From: Chryseobacterium sp. S0630
GTDB taxonomy: Bacteria; Bacteroidota; Bacteroidia; Flavobacteriales; Weeksellaceae
Length of the DNA: 64,000 nucleotides
Direction of reading: 5' to 3'
NCBI RefSeq assembly: GCF_024158915.1
Contig: NZ_JAMZGF010000007.1
Coordinates: forward strand, 62,001 to 126,000
The notes under the pieces were generated by a model, which was not told the origin of the DNA, ran no database searches, and saw only the letters and a program-made list of their open reading frames with translations. The number at the start of each line of letters is the position of its first letter. The first letter of the stretch is position 1. Below, one piece after another: positions 8,109 to 17,087 of the stretch. A program made the translations under genes and the position numbers.

Positions 8109-11100
8109 ATGCAGTTAAAATCCATCAATGAAAAGTTCCTTCCAGACCTTATGCAGAAAGAGTTTGGGAAAGAAATTTTTACCCAGTTAGAAAACAGTCA
8201 GCATATTGCTGTAAAAGGAAGTGCAGGATCTTCAGTTTCTATTTTTGTAGCTGAGCTCTTTTTGGTTCAGAAGAAGAATATTCTTTATCTGGTAGATGAT
8301 AAGGAAGATGCATTGTATGCCAATACAGAGATGGAAGATCTTCTGGGTAAGGATAAAGTGCTATATTTTCCGGCAACCCATCTTGAACCTTATCAGGTAG
8401 AAAAGACTCAAAATGCCAATCTGGTGTTAAGAACTGAGGTTCTTAATAAAATCAATTCCGGAAGATCTCCGAAAGTGATTGTGGCTTATGCTGGTGCTTT
8501 ATCTGAAAAGGTTTTGAAAAAAGAAGATTTCAAAGCAATTTCTCATCATATTAAAGTGGGAGATCAGCTGGATTTTGATTTTGTGGACGAACTGCTTAAT
8601 CATTATCATTTCCAGCAGGCTGATTTCGTTTCTGAACCGGGAGAATTTTCAGTGAGAGGAGGAATTGTAGATGTGTTTTCCTATTCATATGAAAAGCCGT
8701 ACAGGATTACCTTCTTCGGGAATGAAGTGGAAAGCATTAAAACTTTTGATATCGAAACACAGCTTTCGGTAGATAAAGTAAAGGATTTCCAGTTGGTTTC
8801 CAACATGAATTTTTCAGTAACGGGAACAAGGGTTTCTCTCTTGCAGCTATTGCCTAAAGAAAGTTTTGTAGTTTCTAAAAACGGAATGGTGGGAATGCAG
8901 AAGATCAGAACATTCTACGAAAAGTCTTTGGAAAAGTACGATACATTAAGTAAAGATATTGCCCACAGAACCCCGCAGGAACTTTTTATTTCTGATCAGG
9001 AATTTCTCTTCGATTATAAAAAATTCAAAACGGTTGATTTTGGAGGAGTAATCATTGAAGGGTTAAAAGAAGTAACCGAAGTTAAAATGGAACAGCTTCC
9101 ACAGCCTTCTTTTCATAAAAACTTTGAACTACTGATTGAAGATATTGAAGAAAAGCAGAATGGAGGATTTGATACCTGGATTTCTTTTTCAACAGAAAAA
9201 CAGAAAGAAAGACTGGAATCTATCTTTGAAGAGCTTGAACACGAGCTTCCATTTAAAAGTTTTAAATCTGAACTTCATGAAGGATTTGTAGATAATGGAC
9301 ACAAACTGCTGGTCTATACGGATCATCAGATCTTTGACCGTTATCAGAGATATAAAGCGAAAAATACTTTTGCAAAATCTGAGCAGCTTACCCTGAAAGA
9401 CCTGATGTCTCTGAAAATTGGAGATTATATTGCTCACATTGATCATGGAATCGGGAAATTTATGGGATTGGTGAAAGTGAATAATGACGGAAAGATTCAG
9501 GAATGTTTCAAACTGACCTATAAAAATGGAGACTTATTATATGTAAGTATTCACTCTTTACATAAAATATCGAAATACAACGGACCGGATGGAAGAGAGA
9601 TCGTTCTGAGTAAACTTGGATCTCCAACCTGGAAATCTTTAAAACAGAAAACAAAAGCGAAGGTAAAACAGATTGCTTTTGACCTTATTCAATTATATGC
9701 CCAGAGGAAAACGGCAAAAGGTTTTGCTTATACTCCGGATTCTTATCTGCAGAACGAATTGGAGGCCAGCTTTATTTATGAAGATACTCCGGACCAGGAA
9801 AAAGCTACCGTAGATGTAAAGAGAGATATGGAAGCGGATACGGTAATGGACAGACTTGTTTGTGGTGACGTAGGTTTCGGTAAAACGGAAGTTGCGATCA
9901 GAGCAGCGTTTAAAGCGGCAACAGATGGTAAGCAGGTTGCGGTATTGGTTCCTACTACTATCCTTGCTTTTCAGCATTACCGAAGTTTTAAAGAAAGACT
10001 TAAAGATTTTCCTGTCAACGTTGCTTATGTCAATAGATTCAGAACAGCTAAGCAGAAATCGGAAACTTTAGAGGCTTTAAAGAACGGAAAAGTAGACATT
10101 ATCATCGGAACGCATCAATTGGTAAGCAGTTCGGTGAAGTTTAAAGATCTGGGTTTATTAATTATTGATGAAGAACATAAGTTCGGGGTTTCAGTAAAAG
10201 ATAAACTGAAAACTCTGAAAAATAATGTGGATACCCTGACGCTTACGGCAACTCCTATTCCGAGGACTTTACAGTTCTCGTTAATGGCAGCAAGGGATTT
10301 ATCCGTTATCAAAACACCACCACCAAACAGACAGCCTGTAGATACTCAATTAATCGGATTCAATGAAGAAACGCTTCGTGATGCTGTTTCTTACGAGCTT
10401 CAGAGGGACGGGCAGGTTTACTTTATCAATAACAGAATTGAAAACCTGAAAGATATTGCAGGACTTATTCAGAGGCTGGTTCCGGATGCAAGAGTGATTA
10501 CAGGACATGGGCAAATGGAAGGGAAGCAGCTTGAAAAGAATGTTCTGGATTTTATGGAAGGGAAATATGACGTTCTTGTGTCCACTACCATCGTAGAAAG
10601 TGGGGTAGATGTTCCGAATGCCAATACTATTTTCATCAATGATGCGCAAAGATTTGGAATGGCAGATCTGCATCAGATGAGAGGAAGGGTAGGACGTAGT
10701 AACAGAAAAGCATTCTGTTATCTGATTACTCCGCCATATGATATGATGACTTCGGATGCCAGAAAACGTTTGGAAGCTATTGAACAGTTTTCAGATCTGG
10801 GAAGTGGTTTCCAGATTGCGATGAAAGATCTGGAGATTCGTGGTGCCGGTGATCTTTTGGGTGCTGAACAAAGTGGGTTTATCAATGAAATGGGGTTTGA
10901 AACGTATCAGAAACTAATGCAGGAAGCTTTAGAAGAATTAAAAGACGATGCTGATTTTGAAAGCCTGTTTGAAAATGAAGAAGACAGACAAAAACTTTTC
11001 AAATCTGTGAAGGATGTCAATATTGATACCGATTTAGAGTTGATGTTACCGGATTCATATATTTCTAATACAGAAGAAAGGCTGTTGCTGTATCAGAAAA

Positions 11101-11477
11101 TTGCGGAAATTACTAATGAAGCCGACCTTCATCAGTTTGAGCTGGAGCTGATTGACCGTTTCGGAGCATTGCCGAAAGAAGCTGTCAACCTTTTGAAGAG
11201 TGTTTCCTTGAAGTGGCTTGCTTCTGATATCGGTTTTGAAAAGATTGTCATGAAAAACGGAGTGTTTTTAGGATACTTCCCGGGGAATCCTCAGGATAAG
11301 TTTTATCAGACAGACAGATTCCGACATATTATTAATTATCTGACCCGAAATCCGGCTGAAGCCCAGCTTAAAGAGAAGTCAGGAAAAGAAGGTAATCAAT
11401 TGATGATGAGGAAAGAAAGAGTGAAAAATGTAGATGAGGTCAATCTGTTGTTGAAAGCAATTATTGAACATGATTAA
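8109..11477 (+). CDS. mfd: Transcription-repair coupling factor Mfd
   Basis: 1122 residues, the normal size for Mfd. It is an ATP-driven translocase that removes RNA polymerase stalled at DNA damage and recruits UvrA. The order of domains is visible: UvrB-like N-terminal region (about 1-300, with GEFSVRGGIVDVFSY), the RNA-polymerase-interaction region with IGDYIAHIDHGIGKFMG (about 435-460), and the RecG-like helicase core. The core has Walker A GDVGFGKTEVA (about 585-595), the DEEH box in IDEEHKFGV, TATPIPRTLQFSLMAARDLS, and HQMRGRVGRSNRKAFCYL. The C-terminal D7 region follows. The frame is open upstream to 7971, but a promoter at 8012-8044 and family alignment place the start at MQLKS (8109). 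It is followed by its own terminator. Confidence 0.96.
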   Translation: MQLKSINEKFLPDLMQKEFGKEIFTQLENSQHIAVKGSAGSSVSIFVAELFLVQKKNILYLVDDKEDALYANTEMEDLLGKDKVLYFPATHLEPYQVEKTQNANLVLRTEVLNKINSGRSPKVIVAYAGALSEKVLKKEDFKAISHHIKVGDQLDFDFVDELLNHYHFQQADFVSEPGEFSVRGGIVDVFSYSYEKPYRITFFGNEVESIKTFDIETQLSVDKVKDFQLVSNMNFSVTGTRVSLLQLLPKESFVVSKNGMVGMQKIRTFYEKSLEKYDTLSKDIAHRTPQELFISDQEFLFDYKKFKTVDFGGVIIEGLKEVTEVKMEQLPQPSFHKNFELLIEDIEEKQNGGFDTWISFSTEKQKERLESIFEELEHELPFKSFKSELHEGFVDNGHKLLVYTDHQIFDRYQRYKAKNTFAKSEQLTLKDLMSLKIGDYIAHIDHGIGKFMGLVKVNNDGKIQECFKLTYKNGDLLYVSIHSLHKISKYNGPDGREIVLSKLGSPTWKSLKQKTKAKVKQIAFDLIQLYAQRKTAKGFAYTPDSYLQNELEASFIYEDTPDQEKATVDVKRDMEADTVMDRLVCGDVGFGKTEVAIRAAFKAATDGKQVAVLVPTTILAFQHYRSFKERLKDFPVNVAYVNRFRTAKQKSETLEALKNGKVDIIIGTHQLVSSSVKFKDLGLLIIDEEHKFGVSVKDKLKTLKNNVDTLTLTATPIPRTLQFSLMAARDLSVIKTPPPNRQPVDTQLIGFNEETLRDAVSYELQRDGQVYFINNRIENLKDIAGLIQRLVPDARVITGHGQMEGKQLEKNVLDFMEGKYDVLVSTTIVESGVDVPNANTIFINDAQRFGMADLHQMRGRVGRSNRKAFCYLITPPYDMMTSDARKRLEAIEQFSDLGSGFQIAMKDLEIRGAGDLLGAEQSGFINEMGFETYQKLMQEALEELKDDADFESLFENEEDRQKLFKSVKDVNIDTDLELMLPDSYISNTEERLLLYQKIAEITNEADLHQFELELIDRFGALPKEAVNLLKSVSLKWLASDIGFEKIVMKNGVFLGYFPGNPQDKFYQTDRFRHIINYLTRNPAEAQLKEKSGKEGNQLMMRKERVKNVDEVNLLLKAIIEHD

Positions 11478-11521
11478 ATTTATTTTCCATTTGCTGAAAA
11501 TAATATCATAAAAATTATTAG

Positions 11522-11558
11522 AAACGTGTAAAAAAATTAATTTTTATACGTTTTTTTT
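11522..11558 (+). terminator. mfd terminator
   Basis: AAACGTGTAAAAA (11522-11534) pairs with TTTTTATACGTTT (11541-11553), with one G-U pair, and leads into T8. Confidence 0.8.
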
Positions 11559-11829
11559 GTGATTGTTATCATGTTTTTCTTTTGTAATATTCCTGTTGAA
11601 GAGAATTAAGGCGCTTTTTAAGGGGTTAAAATCACTTTTTAATGATAAAAGAAATCCCGCAAAGTCCCGTACAGTAAGGGTTTGAGATCTTATCTTATTG
11701 TTTTTATACATGGAAAGTAGAGTTATGTAGTAATAATTCTACTTTTTAGTATTATTAATTCTATGCTCTAATATGTTTATTTCTATAGGCTTATAGATGT
11801 ATAACTGGAATTTTTTGGACTTCGTTGTG

Positions 11830-11837
11830 TAACTTTG
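11830..11837 (+). promoter_or_regulatory. Promoter -7 element for the three-gene VGIGT cluster
   Basis: TAACTTTG matches TAnnTTTG and ends 12 bases before ATG 11850, so the 5' leader would be only about 6 bases. TTTG at 11814-11817 is too close to serve as -33. Confidence 0.5.
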
Positions 11838-11849
11838 CAGTCCTTAATT

Positions 11850-12671
11850 ATGAAAACAATTATACATTGCTGCGTGGCTGGACTTTTTTCGTTCTATGCT
11901 AACGCACAGGTGGGAATAGGTACTGCAAAACCCAAATCTGTTCTTGATGTGAACGGAAAAACCACCTTAAGAAAAGAACTTAGAGTAGGCGGTAGTTCAA
12001 CTCAGGCTGGAGATGCCGGATTGAATGGCCAGGTTTTGGTTTCTCAGGGTGAGGGTTTGCCTCCTGTGTGGAAATCTTTGAATGTTTCCTTTATGGAAGA
12101 GGGACAGTATAAGCTGATTAATTCTTATCTGTCATCGGATCAAACGGGTATTAATTCACTTACGGACGGTATCGCTGGTGATGGTATCTACACGAACAAC
12201 GTGGGAGATAACATTACTGATAACACGAAAGGTAATTGGAAAAAAATAGGCGGGCTCGACAATACTTTTACCATCAAAAATGGAAAGAACAGACTTACCT
12301 ATCAGTTCCAGACAGGAATTGAAATGAAAGCATCTACATCTACCACGATACAGAGCGTCAGATTTGCCTGCGGTGTTTTCAGAAACGGAGCATTGGTAGC
12401 TGTACGTCCGGATAGAATTGCTTCCAATAACAACAGCGGAAAAGCGGGTCTTCAGGATTATATCTTTACTCTTAATTATACGGAGCAGAACGTTCCTGTG
12501 GGAGTTCACAATATTGAAATTGCATGCAGAAAGATTGATACATCAAGCTCTACTTCACAATTTACTATTGGACGAAATGTAGATTCTTCAAATGGTGCTT
12601 CCAGTGCTTTTACATTGGAATCTACAATGAAAATGGATGTTATCGAATACGTGAGCTATAAAAACAACTAA
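11850..12671 (+). CDS. Secreted VGIGT/LDVNG-family protein, paralogue A
   Basis: 273 residues from ATG 11850. A TTG at 11835 is in frame but lies inside the -7 promoter box and is rejected. A signal peptide (cleavage ANA-Q) is followed at once by the motif QVGIGTAKPKSVLDVNGKT and RKELRVGG, then GQVLVSQGEG. The C-terminal domain (about 100-273) has a FACGVFRNG block and a second Cys in IACRKI. Both Cys are conserved in the next two genes, suggesting a disulfide in a beta-rich exported domain. The N-terminal motif is widespread in secreted Bacteroidota proteins and resembles tail-fibre-like stalk starts; the function is unknown. It overlaps the next gene by one base (TAATG). Confidence 0.75.
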   Translation: MKTIIHCCVAGLFSFYANAQVGIGTAKPKSVLDVNGKTTLRKELRVGGSSTQAGDAGLNGQVLVSQGEGLPPVWKSLNVSFMEEGQYKLINSYLSSDQTGINSLTDGIAGDGIYTNNVGDNITDNTKGNWKKIGGLDNTFTIKNGKNRLTYQFQTGIEMKASTSTTIQSVRFACGVFRNGALVAVRPDRIASNNNSGKAGLQDYIFTLNYTEQNVPVGVHNIEIACRKIDTSSSTSQFTIGRNVDSSNGASSAFTLESTMKMDVIEYVSYKNN

Positions 12672-13498
12672 TGATGAAAAAACTATTATCAACGCTGCTT
12701 CTTAGCATAGGTCTTTTGGCAACAGCTCAAATAGGAATAAAAACAGACGCTCCACAGGCAAAACTTGATGTAAACGGAGATGCGAATTTCAGAAAGAAAA
12801 TTGCTGTCCAGAACGCTGCTGATAACTCAATCTTTCAAGGGAACAATGATCAGCTTCTTGTGTCTCAGGGAGAAGGCTTTGCTCCGATCTGGAAGTCACT
12901 TCGTATTCCTGAATATGAACCTAATAAATTTTATCTTATATACAATAATTCCTTTTCAGATAAAGTAGGAATTACTTTCTCTTCTTCAGAGAACTCTTCG
13001 GTAAGCATGGCTTCAAGAGGAGGAACTTTTACGAAAGGAAAAGAGTATAGTACCCTTACCAATTTTAAGATAATAAACGGACTTTCACAAACCATCAACG
13101 TTTACAGTACTCAAAGTAAGGCGTATTTTCAGTTTGAAACGGTTGTACAGGCAGATTTTACGGCGGCAGGAAGTACAGATAACTCCATAGATTATGCATG
13201 TGGTATTTTTGTGGATAATAAACTGGTAAACCTGAGACAGAGAAATCTAAAGGCAATTACCACTTCATATCCTTTCCTTACCCATACTCAAATCGGGATT
13301 GTAGATAATTTATCTCAGGGTAATCATACCGTTAGTGTTGCCTGTACAAGATTAGGCTCTTATGGAGCTTCAGGTGCAGGAAATACCCTTACTATAGGAA
13401 CTAATGTGTATAGCAATATCAATAGCTTTATTTCACAGTCTTCTCTTAAAGTTGACGTATATGAAGTTCCTGAAGTATTTAACACGATTATAAACTAA
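12671..13498 (+). CDS. Secreted VGIGT/LDVNG-family protein, paralogue B
   Basis: 275 residues. Its ATG overlaps the previous stop (TAATG), so translational coupling is likely; an ATG at 12674 is equally possible. It has a signal peptide (cleavage ATA-Q), then IGIKTDAPQAKLDVNGDAN, RKKIAVQN and LLVSQGEGFAPIWKSL. The C-terminal domain repeats the family pattern: YACGIFVDN, VACTRL, and a TIGTNVYSN end block leading to LKVDVYE. It is less similar to A and C in the central region. It is probably exported and co-expressed with the flanking copies; no enzymatic motif was seen. Confidence 0.75.
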   Translation: MMKKLLSTLLLSIGLLATAQIGIKTDAPQAKLDVNGDANFRKKIAVQNAADNSIFQGNNDQLLVSQGEGFAPIWKSLRIPEYEPNKFYLIYNNSFSDKVGITFSSSENSSVSMASRGGTFTKGKEYSTLTNFKIINGLSQTINVYSTQSKAYFQFETVVQADFTAAGSTDNSIDYACGIFVDNKLVNLRQRNLKAITTSYPFLTHTQIGIVDNLSQGNHTVSVACTRLGSYGASGAGNTLTIGTNVYSNINSFISQSSLKVDVYEVPEVFNTIIN

Positions 13499-13506
13499 GA
13501 CGGATT

Positions 13507-14244
13507 ATGAAAAAAATATTATTTGTAACATCACTTTTAGTAGCTGTTGCAACAAATGCCCAAGTGGGTATTAATACTCCTAATCCGACTAATATGCTGG
13601 ATGTAAACGGAGATCTCAATATCAGAAAAGAATTAAGAACAGGAGGTACTGATGTATTAAAAGGGTCTGCCGGAGAAGCAGGTGACATATTTCACAATAA
13701 TACGGATTTAGACGCCAATGACTGGAAATCCATTAAAATTGCCGACGGACAGGGAAGTATGTCTGTGTTTTCCATCAACACCGTTTCGGATAAAACCGGA
13801 GTAAGTTTTTCTGGAAGTAGCGGGGCAACTAACCCTTATACTGATGGGGAAGCCCTGACTGGAGGGTGGACGGTAATTCCTGGAACTGTGGATACATTCT
13901 CTGTAACCAATGGTACGAATAAAGCTACTTTCTCATTTCAGACGACGATTCAGAAAACAGGAACAAATTCTGCAAGTTTTGCCTGTGGAGTTTTTGTTGA
14001 TAATGCCCTTAGAGCAGTGAGAACGGATGTGTTATTGGGAGACAGCGGTGCTTATAAGATTTTTAACCTTAATGCTACTCTTACTAATCTTACTCCTAAG
14101 AATCAGTATTCTGTTAAAGTTGCCTGTATAAAAAGAGCTATTTCAGGAACAACTCTTGGAATAGGAAGAGCAGTGGATACGACCTTCCTCAACAGCGATA
14201 TGTCACAGTCTGTTTTGACAACATCCATATTGCAACCTTATTAA
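13507..14244 (+). CDS. Secreted VGIGT/LDVNG-family protein, paralogue C
   Basis: 245 residues, starting 8 bases after the stop of paralogue B. It has a signal peptide (cleavage TNA-Q), then VGINTPNPTNMLDVNGDLN and RKELRTGG. The C-terminal domain has FACGVFVDN, VACIKR and a GIGRAVDTTFLNS end block. It is the shortest copy because the GQVLVSQGEG region is reduced. The last member of a three-gene tandem array, it is closed by a terminator at 14269. The three proteins may assemble together or be alternative versions of one surface factor (inference). Confidence 0.75.
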   Translation: MKKILFVTSLLVAVATNAQVGINTPNPTNMLDVNGDLNIRKELRTGGTDVLKGSAGEAGDIFHNNTDLDANDWKSIKIADGQGSMSVFSINTVSDKTGVSFSGSSGATNPYTDGEALTGGWTVIPGTVDTFSVTNGTNKATFSFQTTIQKTGTNSASFACGVFVDNALRAVRTDVLLGDSGAYKIFNLNATLTNLTPKNQYSVKVACIKRAISGTTLGIGRAVDTTFLNSDMSQSVLTTSILQPY

Positions 14245-14268
14245 TTTTCATCATAATACAATAATAGG

Positions 14269-14302
14269 AAATCTAAAAACGTTATGTTTTTAGATTTTTT
14301 TT
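14269..14302 (+). terminator. Terminator of the VGIGT cluster
   Basis: AAATCTAAAAAC (14269-14280) pairs perfectly with GTTTTTAGATTT (14286-14297), followed by T residues. Confidence 0.85.
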
Positions 14303-14367
14303 GTTTATTAAGTCTATTTCTTGTGAATTTGTTCAGATAAAGTAAAGTGTATTATCGAAAATTGAAT

Positions 14368-14375
14368 TATATTTG
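14368..14375 (+). promoter_or_regulatory. Promoter -7 element for the first paired lipoprotein
   Basis: TATATTTG ends 21 bases before ATG 14397. It overlaps the alternative TTG start at 14373 and so argues against it. Confidence 0.55.
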
Positions 14376-14396
14376 GACAAGCTAAAAAAATTCTAT

Positions 14397-15272
14397 ATGG
14401 TAAAAAACTATTTTTTTAAAATATTTGCCGGTATTGCTTTTCTTGGGCTGCTGACAGCATGTAATACTACCTCAGATCCCACAGAATCCATCCCAAATCC
14501 GGATGACGGAACTCCTCCTAAAAAGATTTTAACGAAGGTAAATTCGAATAATGTTTCTCAGGAAGATTATACTACAACCGCTGTAACCGGAAATCTGCAG
14601 ACTGCTGTCTCTAAAGATGAATCTTTTGCCGGAACTGCTTATTATACAGGAACCGTAACGTATACCGATAAAAATATCACTAAAATTAAATATGTAAGTT
14701 CAGCGGCATCCAGCCTTACTTATGAATTTAATATCGTTCCTGATGCTACAGGTAAAAAGATTTATAACGCTACTTCTACCGCTACGGGGGCAACTCCATC
14801 TGCTTCTGTTGTAAGCGACTATACATTTACCTATGATCCGGTTAACAGCAGACTTACTAAAATTCTTGAGAAGAGAAAAGAAGGAGGAATCAGTGCTTAT
14901 AACAAATTTATTGATTATTCTTTTGTGTATAATGGAGAAAATGTGATTCAGGTCGTTCGCTCCAAAGGTCTGTTGGATATCAACGGAAACCCGAATATGA
15001 GTACTGCGGTAATAAGCAAGTTTAGTTTTCAAAACTATGATGCTCAGAAAAGCCCATATTCTACACTGCCATCAGTGTATTTCATCACGCGAAGTCTGAT
15101 CGACCCTGTTCAATTCTATAAAATATCTCCGAACAATCCTACTTCTATGTTTATAGAATTGCCATCACCAGCTACTCCTGTTAATACCTCTCAAAGTTAT
15201 TCTTATGATAATCAAGGGTATGTGGTTGTTGAAAAAAATCAGAATGTAACTTTTACCTATAAAAACTTATAG
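14397..15272 (+). CDS. Surface lipoprotein with YD-like strands, paralogue 1
   Basis: 291 residues from ATG 14397. The lipobox is LLTAC, followed by a polar Asp/Pro-rich linker. The mature part consists of repeated short strand-turn-strand units (YTGTVTYTDKNITKIKYV, FTYDPVNSRLTKILEKR, YSYDNQGYVVVEKN) that resemble the YD-type repeats of Bacteroidota lipoproteins. It ends in the same pattern as the next gene (VIQVVRSKG, SPYSTLPSVYFITR, SPNNP), so the two are paralogues. They are probably anchored in the outer membrane; the ligand is unknown. Confidence 0.7.
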   Translation: MVKNYFFKIFAGIAFLGLLTACNTTSDPTESIPNPDDGTPPKKILTKVNSNNVSQEDYTTTAVTGNLQTAVSKDESFAGTAYYTGTVTYTDKNITKIKYVSSAASSLTYEFNIVPDATGKKIYNATSTATGATPSASVVSDYTFTYDPVNSRLTKILEKRKEGGISAYNKFIDYSFVYNGENVIQVVRSKGLLDINGNPNMSTAVISKFSFQNYDAQKSPYSTLPSVYFITRSLIDPVQFYKISPNNPTSMFIELPSPATPVNTSQSYSYDNQGYVVVEKNQNVTFTYKNL

Positions 15273-15337
15273 AAGAAATAGAGTTATTAATCTTACCAGA
15301 ATATAAATAATAATCTAATTTTTAGGCAAAAAAAAAT

Positions 15338-15345
15338 TATATTTG
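15338..15345 (+). promoter_or_regulatory. Promoter -7 element for the second paired lipoprotein
   Basis: TATATTTG ends 26 bases upstream of ATG 15372, preceded by an A9 run. A purine-rich AAGGAA sits just before the start. Confidence 0.55.
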
Positions 15346-15371
15346 TCAAAAAAATAATCAATTACAAGGAA

Positions 15372-16304
15372 ATGAAGCAAATTTTCTATTTTATTTTACT
15401 AATCGCAGGTTTTTCCTCAATACATTCCTGCAAGGACATGCTGGATGAGGATGGAAATCCATTATTGGATCTTAACAATACAGGAGGCTTAAGCGGCCCC
15501 AGAGCATTATACAGAGAAATTACAGATAAAGATACTATCGCAGAATATCAGTACAGCGGACTTCTTGTGACTAAAGTAATCACAGACAGTGCTTCTATCA
15601 CTGATATTATGTACAGTGGTGATAAAATCAGCCAGATTAATTTCAATGGTTTCCTTGATCTAGACGGAAACGGAAAACTGGATAAAGACAGTGTATCATA
15701 CACTCAATTATTCACTTATGCAAACAATAACAAACTGCAGCTTATTTCTGAAAACCGTTCGACCTTCAGAAGAACTCCGCCTGTAATACCTGGAGGGCCT
15801 GTGGGACCACAGACATTACTGAAAAAAGAGAAAACTGCTTATCAGGTTAAATACAGTACTGCTACAGGAAAACTGGATTCAATCATTATGAGAAACGGAC
15901 CAGATGTACCAGGAGCTCCACTTAATTTTACAGATTATTCAAAAACAGGTTATACTTATGTAGGAGACAATGTCTCTAAAGTAGTAAGAAACTACGGAAC
16001 AATGACCGGTGGATCGTTTGGTCCTGTTACTGGAAAATATAGCTACGAATACTATGCTTATGATGAGCAGGTAAGCCCATTCACATTGTTGCCACATGTA
16101 TATAAAATTTCAAGATTATTATCTACAATCATCAATGACAAAGAAAGTCTTATCTTATCTCCAAACAACCCTAAGAGATGGTCGGTAACAGATCTTACAC
16201 CACCCATTCCAACTCCGATTGTGAAGAGTACCAATTACGTTTACGATCCTCAGACTTACATGACAAAAGGATATGGCGTTAATTATATCTATAAACCACA
16301 ATAG
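15372..16304 (+). CDS. Surface lipoprotein with YD-like strands, paralogue 2
   Basis: 310 residues. Lipoprotein signal with lipobox IHSC (Cys20), then an acidic DMLDEDGNPLLDLNN stretch that may act as a surface-export signal. It shares with paralogue 1 the strand-turn-strand units (LVTKVITDSASITDIMYSG, GYTYVGDNVSKVVRN) and the block SPFTLLPHVYKISRLL followed by SPNNPKRW. It has its own -7 box and terminator, so the pair are separately transcribed. A Pro/Gly-rich insert (PPVIPGGPVGPQ) is absent from paralogue 1. Function unknown. Confidence 0.7.
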   Translation: MKQIFYFILLIAGFSSIHSCKDMLDEDGNPLLDLNNTGGLSGPRALYREITDKDTIAEYQYSGLLVTKVITDSASITDIMYSGDKISQINFNGFLDLDGNGKLDKDSVSYTQLFTYANNNKLQLISENRSTFRRTPPVIPGGPVGPQTLLKKEKTAYQVKYSTATGKLDSIIMRNGPDVPGAPLNFTDYSKTGYTYVGDNVSKVVRNYGTMTGGSFGPVTGKYSYEYYAYDEQVSPFTLLPHVYKISRLLSTIINDKESLILSPNNPKRWSVTDLTPPIPTPIVKSTNYVYDPQTYMTKGYGVNYIYKPQ

Positions 16305-16324
16305 AAAAATTTTTAACAATATTC

Positions 16325-16363
16325 AAACTCAATCTTTCCTAAGATTGAGTTTTTTATTTTTTA
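16325..16363 (+). terminator. Terminator of lipoprotein paralogue 2
   Basis: AAACTCAATCTT (16325-16336) pairs perfectly with AAGATTGAGTTT (16341-16352) around TCCT, followed by T-rich sequence. Its right arm contains the TTG used as the pth -33 element. Confidence 0.85.
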
Positions 16364-16376
16364 TACCTTAATTTTG
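16345..16376 (+). promoter_or_regulatory. Promoter of pth
   Basis: TTG (16345-16347), 21 bases, then TAATTTTG (16369-16376), 13 bases before ATG 16390. The -33 element lies inside the upstream terminator stem. Confidence 0.6.
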
Positions 16377-16389
16377 CAAAAAATTTCTG

Positions 16390-16953
16390 ATGAAATATTT
16401 AATTGTCGGGCTTGGTAATAAAGGTTCGGAATATGAAAATACAAGACATAATATAGGCTTTAAAGTAGCTGAGAAAATAGCGGAAACTCTTGACGTATCA
16501 TTCAATACCTCTAATTTTGGCTGGTTGGCAGAAGGAAAGCACAAAGGCAGAAAAGTTTTTGTCCTTAAACCGGATACTTATATGAATCTTTCCGGTAATG
16601 CAGTGAAGTACTGGATGCAGAAAGAAAATATTCCTTTAGAAAATGTATTGATTGTTACTGATGATCTGGCTTTACCTTTCGGGACTTTAAGAATGAAAGG
16701 AAAAGGGTCTGATGCAGGACACAACGGACTTAAAAATATCAATGAAGTATTGCAGACTCAAAACTATGCAAGACTTCGCTTCGGAATCTCTGCGGATTTT
16801 TCTGCCGGAAGACAGGTTGATTATGTTCTGGGAACATGGAATGAAGAAGAATCTGAAAAGCTTCAAGAAAGAATTGAAACTTCTGCTAAGGCTAGTCTTT
16901 CATTCGTATTTGCAGGATTGAACAATACAATGTCTGCTTTTAACGGGAAATAA
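16390..16953 (+). CDS. pth: Peptidyl-tRNA hydrolase
   Basis: 187 residues, the standard Pth length. It hydrolyses the ester bond of peptidyl-tRNAs dropped from ribosomes. All key positions are present: Asn10 in GLGN, catalytic His20 in TRHNIGF, the [10 protein letters not shown] block, Asp in [10 protein letters not shown], and Asn in GHNGLKNI (about 114). It is cytosolic, with no signal peptide. It is preceded by its own promoter and followed 53 bases later by a strong terminator. Neighbours are unrelated surface proteins. Confidence 0.96.
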   Translation: MKYLIVGLGNKGSEYENTRHNIGFKVAEKIAETLDVSFNTSNFGWLAEGKHKGRKVFVLKPDTYMNLSGNAVKYWMQKENIPLENVLIVTDDLALPFGTLRMKGKGSDAGHNGLKNINEVLQTQNYARLRFGISADFSAGRQVDYVLGTWNEEESEKLQERIETSAKASLSFVFAGLNNTMSAFNGK

Positions 16954-17005
16954 TTCCAGAAAGGGATAAAATAGAACTGAAATTACAATAGAGTTTATAA
17001 AATTG

Positions 17006-17040
17006 AATGACTGCCTTACAATAAGGCAGTCATTTATTTG
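17006..17040 (+). terminator. pth terminator
   Basis: AATGACTGCCTTA (17006-17018) pairs perfectly with TAAGGCAGTCATT (17022-17034) around CAA, with TATTTG following. It is bidirectional in shape. Confidence 0.85.
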
Positions 17041-17087
17041 ATGTATTTAACCTGATTTCGGGATAAGAATTCCTGATTTAGATGATC

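Larger units (their letters stand above)
11478..11849 (+). other. Intergenic region between mfd and the VGIGT family genes
   Basis: It contains the mfd terminator (11522-11558) and the -7 box at 11830-11837. The middle (about 11580-11800) is AT-rich, and I see no coding potential in it. Confidence 0.5.

Noticed and set aside
11621..11690. Possible stem formed by ATCCC and GGGTTT around 11650-11680.
   Set aside because: The pairing is short and the loop long; nothing supports a regulatory role.
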